From the NCBI GenBank assembly GCA_963971305.1, contig CAXARO010000123.1, positions 1-64,000 of the forward strand: DNA of 64,000 nucleotides, in the 5' to 3' direction. The translations under genes were made by a program, and so were the position numbers. Position 1 is the first letter of the stretch. Each line of letters starts with the position of its first letter. The notes under the pieces were generated by a model, which saw nothing but the letters and a program-made list of their open reading frames with translations, ran no database searches and was not told the DNA's origin. Origin of the DNA: Arcuatula senhousia. Taxonomy: Eukaryota; Mollusca; Bivalvia; Mytilida; Mytilidae. This document shows, piece after piece, positions 59,582-64,000 of the stretch.

Positions 59582-62500
59582 CTACAATAAACCTCATAAT
59601 GTGCAAATATATGTTTTGTTATAACAAAGAACGTATAGATTCAATGTAACTATTAAATATTTAAACAAAATAGGTCTAGACATTGAACACCCAAATATCA
59701 TTATTTTACAAATACCCGATATATTCATGGGACATCTTTTTAACAAATAGAATCTGGTTTACACCTCAAATCACTTTAACAATTAAAAATTGGTATACTA
59801 TATCACACCCTCCCTAGAAAAAAAATAGCTGGTATATACCCCACATCACTTATTTACACAAAATATTTGTCGCATTTCCACAAATAAACAGTACATGTAC
59901 AAAGTTGGTATATCTACTTTATTCAATTTATTTCAAGAAGTAGTACCTGTTCTATAAGCGGTAGAATTGTCACTGTCCTCTAACCATGATGCAGTAGAGT
60001 GTTCAGGTATAACTGCTTGGGCCGTCCCTTGATCCGAAACTTGGGTTGTATGTTCATTAGAACCCCCTTGATCCGAAGCTTGGGTTGTCATTTCATTTGG
60101 GATTCCCTGATCCGATGAGTGGGTCGTCTGTTCAATAGAGTTCCCTTGTACCATGGCTGTTGTTGTTTGTTCTATAGAGTTCCTATCATCCGAGGTTTGG
60201 GTTCTCTGTTCACTAAAGGTACTTTGGTCAGAGCTTTGACCCAAAGCTTGAGTTGTCGGTTTGGTAAATGTCGTTTGGTTCATGGCCTGGGTTGTCCTTT
60301 GATTCGATGCTTGGGTTGTCTTTTCATCATGTTTTCCTTGATCAGAACCTAGAGTTGTCGGTCTATAGCTATGTCCTGTAATATTGTCTTGATATGGAGC
60401 CTGTGTTGTCGGTTCACTAGAAATGCCTTGATTTGGAGACTTGGTTGTCGGTTCACTAGTAATGCCTTGATCCGGAGCTTGAGTTGTCGATTCAATAGTA
60501 ATGTCAAGATTCGGAGCTTGGGTTGTCGATTCAATAGCAATGCCAAGATTCGGAGCTTGTGTTGTCGGTTCTCTAGTAATGCCTTGATTTCCAGCTCGGG
60601 TTTTCGGTTCACTGGTAATGCCTTGATCCGGAGCTTGGGTTGTCGATTCACTGGTAATGCCTTTATCCGGAGCTTGGGTTTTTGGTTCACTAGTAATGCC
60701 TTGATTTGGAGCTTGTGTTGTCGGTTCACTAGTTATGCCTTGATCTGGAGCTTGGGTTGTCGGTTCACTATTAATGCCTTGATTCTGAGCGTGGGTTGTC
60801 AGTTCAATTGTAATGCCTTTATCTGGAGCTTGAGTTGTCGGTCCACTCGTAATGCCTTGATTTGGAGCCTGGGTTGTCAGTTCACTAGGAATACCTTGAT
60901 CCGGAGCTTGGGTTGTTGGTTCATCGTTAATGCCTTGTTTTTGAGCTTTGGTCGTCGGTTCACTAGTTATGCCTTGATTTGGTGCTTGGGTTGTCGTTTC
61001 ACTATTAATGTCTTGATTTGGAGCCTGGGTTATCAGTTCACTAGTAATGCCTTGATCCGGAGCTTGCGTTGTTGGTTCACCATTAATGCCTTGATTTGGA
61101 GCTTCTGTTGTCGGTTCACTAGTTATGCCTTGATTTTGAGCTTGGGTTGTCGGTTCACTAGTGATCCCTTGATTTGGAGCTTTGGTTGTCGGTTCACTAT
61201 TAATGCCTTGATCCGGAGCTTGGGTTGTCGGTTCACTAGTAATGCCTTGACCCGGACCTTGGGTTGTCGGTTCACTAGTGATGCCTTGATCTGGAGCTTG
61301 GGTTGTTAGTTTACCATTCATGCCTTGATTTGGAGCTTTGGTTGTCGGTTCACTACTAATGTCTTGATTTGGAGCTTGGGTTGTCGGTTCACTAGTAATG
61401 CCTTGATCCGGAGCTTCGGTTGTCGGTTCACTAGTAATGCCTTGACCCGGACCTTGGGTTGTCGGTTCACTAGTGATGCCTTGATCTGGAGCTTGGGTTG
61501 TTAGTTTACCATTCATGCCTTGATTTTGAGCTTGGGTTGTCGGTTCACTACTAATGTCTTGATTTGGAGCTTGGGTTGTCGGTTCACTACTGATGCCTTG
61601 ATTTTGAGCGTGGGTTGTCGGTTTAATTGTGATGCCTTGATCTGGAGCTTGAGTTGTCGGTCCACTCGTAATGTCTTGATTTGGAGCCTGGGTTGTCAGT
61701 TCACTAGTAATGACTTGATCCGGAGCTTGGGTTGTTGGTTCACCATTAATGCCTTGTTTTGGAGCTTTTGTTGTCGGTTCACTAGTTATGCCTTGATTTG
61801 GAGCTTGGGTTGTCGGTTCACTAGTGATCCCTTGATTTGGAGCTTGGGTTGTCAGTTCACTAGTTATGCCTTGATTATGAGCTTTGTTTGTCGGTTCATT
61901 AGTAATGCCTTGATTTGGAGCTTGTGTTGTGGTTTCACTACTAATGCCTTGATTTTGAGCGTGGGTTGTCGGTTCAATTGTAATGCCTTGATCTGGAGCT
62001 TGAGTTGTTGGTCCACTCATAATGCCTTGATTTTGAGCCTGGGTTGTCGGTTCACTATTAATGTTGAGATTCGGAGCTTGGGATGTCGGTTCACTAATAA
62101 TTCTTTGATCCGGAACTTTGGTTGTCGGTTCACTGGTAATGCCTTGATCCGGAGCTTTGGTTGTCGGTTCACTAGTCATGCGTTGATCCAGAGCTTCGGT
62201 TGTCTGTTCACTGGGATACTTTTTATCGAAAGCGTGGGTTGTCGGTTCATTAAAGTTTAATTGATCCAAAGCTTGGGTTATTTGTTCATCGGGATTCCCT
62301 TGATCCGATGCTTGGATTGTCGGTTTATTGATATCTCCTTGATCCAAGGTCTGTGTTGTCGGTTCATTTGTATTCCCTTGATCCAAAGTTTGTGTCGTCA
62401 GTTCATTGTTATTCCCTTGATCCAAAGTTTGTGTTGTCGGTTCATAGGTATTCCCTTGATCCAAAGCTTGGGTTGTCATTTCATTACGATTCCCTTGATC

Positions 62501-63447
62501 CAAAGTTTGTGTTGTCGGTTCATTGGTATTCCATTGATCCAAAGTTTGTGTTATCGGTTCATTGGTATTCCCTTGATACAAAGTTTGTGTTGTCGGTTCA
62601 TAGTTATTCCCTTGATCCAAAGCATGGGTTGTCAATTCATTACGATTCCCTTGATCCGAAGCTTGGGTTGTCGGTTCATTGGTATCCCCTTGATCCGAAG
62701 CTTGGATTGTCGGTTCATTGGTATCCCCTTGATCCAAAGTTTGTGTTGTTGGTTCATTGGTATCCCCTTGATCCAAAGTTTGTGTTGTCGGTTCATCCCC
62801 TTTATTCAAAGTTTGTGTTGTCGGTTCATCGGTATCCCCTTGATCCAAAGTTTGTGTTGTCGGTTCATTGGTATCCCCTTGATCCAAAGTTTGTGTTGTC
62901 GGTTCATTGGTATCTCCTTGATCCAAAGTTTGTGTTGTCGGTTCATTGGTATTCCATTGATCCCAACTTTGCGTTGTCGGTTCATTGGTATTCCCTTGAT
63001 CCGAAGCTTGGTAATTGGGATTCCCTTGATCCACAACTTGGGTTATCGGTTCATTAGAGGTCATTTGGATCGTGGCCTGTGTTTTCAGTTGATCAGAGGT
63101 CATTTGGTTTGATGATTGGGTTGTTTGTTTATTGGGATTCCCTTGAACCGAGGCTGAGGTTGTCTGTTCATTGAAATTCCCTTTATCCCAGGCATGTACC
63201 GGTTCATTGGTATTCCCTTGATCTGAAGCATGGGTTGTCGGTTCAAAAGTTTGTCTTTGGTTCGAGGATTGGGTTGTCAGTTCATTCGATGTCAACTGAT
63301 CAGAGGGTTGTGTTGTTTGATCTTCAGGCTGTTCTTCTACTATGTCTTGTGTTGTCTGATAACTAGACTCGACACTGGTTGTTGTGTATGGGGTTATCGT
63401 AGATCTGCCTCCATTAGAACCTTGTTTATCCCCTAGACTTCCTGCTT
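59427..63447 (-). CDS. Mucin-like repeat protein with C-terminal chitin-binding domain (last two exons)
   Basis: Two exons, 63447-59947 and 59581-59427, joined in phase 1, give about 1218 residues ending in TGA at 59427. The first is a PTS-type repeat region, the second a single peritrophin-A/CBM14 domain. Such proteins are secreted and attach O-glycosylated chains to chitin, in gut lining, periostracum or shell matrix. The exon carrying the signal peptide lies beyond 64000 or was not recognised in 63448-64000. Expression site is unknown. Confidence 0.85.
59947..63447 (-). CDS. Exon: about 80 tandem 13-residue mucin-like repeats
   Basis: A single 3501-bp symmetric phase 1-1 exon (acceptor TTTCTTTGCAG, donor GTACTA). 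After a short unique start (GSLGDKQGSNGGRSTITP) it is built of 39-bp units. The 5' part uses TTQTLDQGDTNEP, the larger 3' part TTQAPDQGITSEP. Paired Thr and Pro suggest dense O-glycosylation; each unit also carries acidic residues. Larger duplications of 5 and 21 units are visible. The end reverts to less regular repeats before RTG. Confidence 0.9.
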
Positions 63448-64000
63448 CTGCAAAGAAATAAAATTAATTAAATTTATGAGTATGGTTTTTCTATTGAAAA
63501 AACAAAAACAAAAATTAAGTTGTCTCCAACCGTCCCCACTTCATACTAAGTTCAAAAGTCAATAGCTCCATAAAACCTATGAGGATTGAAATTTCCTGTT
63601 GATATGCACATATCCATGTATAGTATACATGTACTTGTCATATTAAAGGCGGCTTGCTGTTTTCCATTACGTTTTTTTTTATTCGTTTATATTGTACATA
63701 GGTTGTGTTGGGTACACTTATTCCAGATCTCATTATCTTCTACAGGTACGTACTATTTCATAAAATGTCATAAACAGTGTCATAAAATTTTGTCTAAGTA
63801 CATGAAGTTTCAGATCAGGTGAGCAGAGACCTTAAATAGTGAAGATTGTCCGGAAAATTCTATATTCAAAGGTAGAACACAATTCCCAGACAATATAGAA
63901 GATTAAAATTTTCTGATAAAATGTGGATACAAATATGGCGTTATTGATATACTGTGGTTATACTATTATTTCTTTGGGTATAAATTTTCTTAGTTTTCTT
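63448..64000. other. Intron upstream of the mucin-like exon, no exon recognised
   Basis: No signal-peptide exon can be made out before the window ends; it contains the PLE-1 tail listed separately. Confidence 0.45.
63640..63745 (+). mobile_element. Truncated Naiad/PLE-1 3' tail
   Basis: GGCTTGCTGTTTTCCATTAC, GGTTGTGTTGGGTACACTTA and TTCCAGATCTCATTATC match the element terminus. Body absent. Confidence 0.65.

Noticed and set aside
60371..63112. Long plus-strand open frames rich in RFTSNALIWSLGC and RFIGIPLIQSLC repeats
   Set aside because: They are antisense shadows of the mucin-like exon; the sense exon has splice sites, sensible composition and an adjoining chitin-binding domain.
59947..63447. 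Regular 39-bp repeats as a possible CRISPR array
   Set aside because: Units are contiguous and coding, without unique spacers, in eukaryotic DNA with introns.
59427..63447. Joining the mucin/chitin-binding exons and the TSP1 exons into one gene
   Set aside because: The chitin-binding exon ends in a stop codon and no donor before it gives a convincing junction; 36 kb of transposons lies between.

Overview
The window looks like nuclear DNA of a marine bivalve mollusc, most likely a mussel. That is inference from AT-rich intron-containing genes, a mucin-like chitin-binding protein, a long thrombospondin-repeat/von Willebrand gene, and a dense load of mollusc-type retroelements, including Penelope-like elements (PLEs) whose frame is interrupted only by TGA codons. 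Nothing suggests bacterial DNA. Most of the 64 kb is transposon-derived.

Host genes, all on the minus strand. (1) 359-22964: the 3' part of a secreted multi-domain gene. Sixteen exons with consistent splice phases encode the end of one TSP1 repeat, ten further TSP1 repeats, then vWD, C8, TIL and a short Cys-rich tail; the 5' exons are not seen. (2) 44597-45051: a candidate two-exon gene for a tiny secreted Arg/Cys-rich peptide. (3) 59427-63447: the last two exons of a mucin-like protein with about 80 repeats of 13 residues followed by one type-2 chitin-binding domain; its start lies beyond the window. A decayed processed pseudogene of the ribosome-biogenesis factor NSA2 lies at 57530-58131 on the plus strand.

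Mobile DNA, left to right. 6293-12864: a tandem Naiad-type PLE (N-terminal GIY-YIG endonuclease, CxC linker, RT) inside an intron of gene 1, with five in-frame TGA codons at cysteine-like positions, suggesting selenocysteine. 24340-25470: a dead Ty3/gypsy pol. 25700-27945: a second PLE family (PLE-2) and a LINE split by a MITE with 9-bp target duplications. 28562-32175: a Ngaro/DIRS-type tyrosine-recombinase retroelement with an SGNH hydrolase. 33190-35165: gypsy integrase remnants split by a tandem repeat. 35265-44050: a nest in which PLE-2 is split by Naiad, Naiad by two LINEs, and one LINE by a foldback element. 46819-57520: a Naiad tail split by a 9.9-kb envelope-bearing chromodomain Ty3/gypsy provirus that has lost its 5' LTR, gag and protease but keeps pol, env, an unknown 206-codon ORF and the 3' LTR.

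Introns and intergenic DNA also hold several hairpin MITEs, a TTAA-flanked MITE family, and many short tails of the two PLE families. The retroelement genes are mostly broken by frameshifts; the most nearly intact are LINE-B ORF2, the RT of Naiad copy 2, and the unknown provirus ORF.
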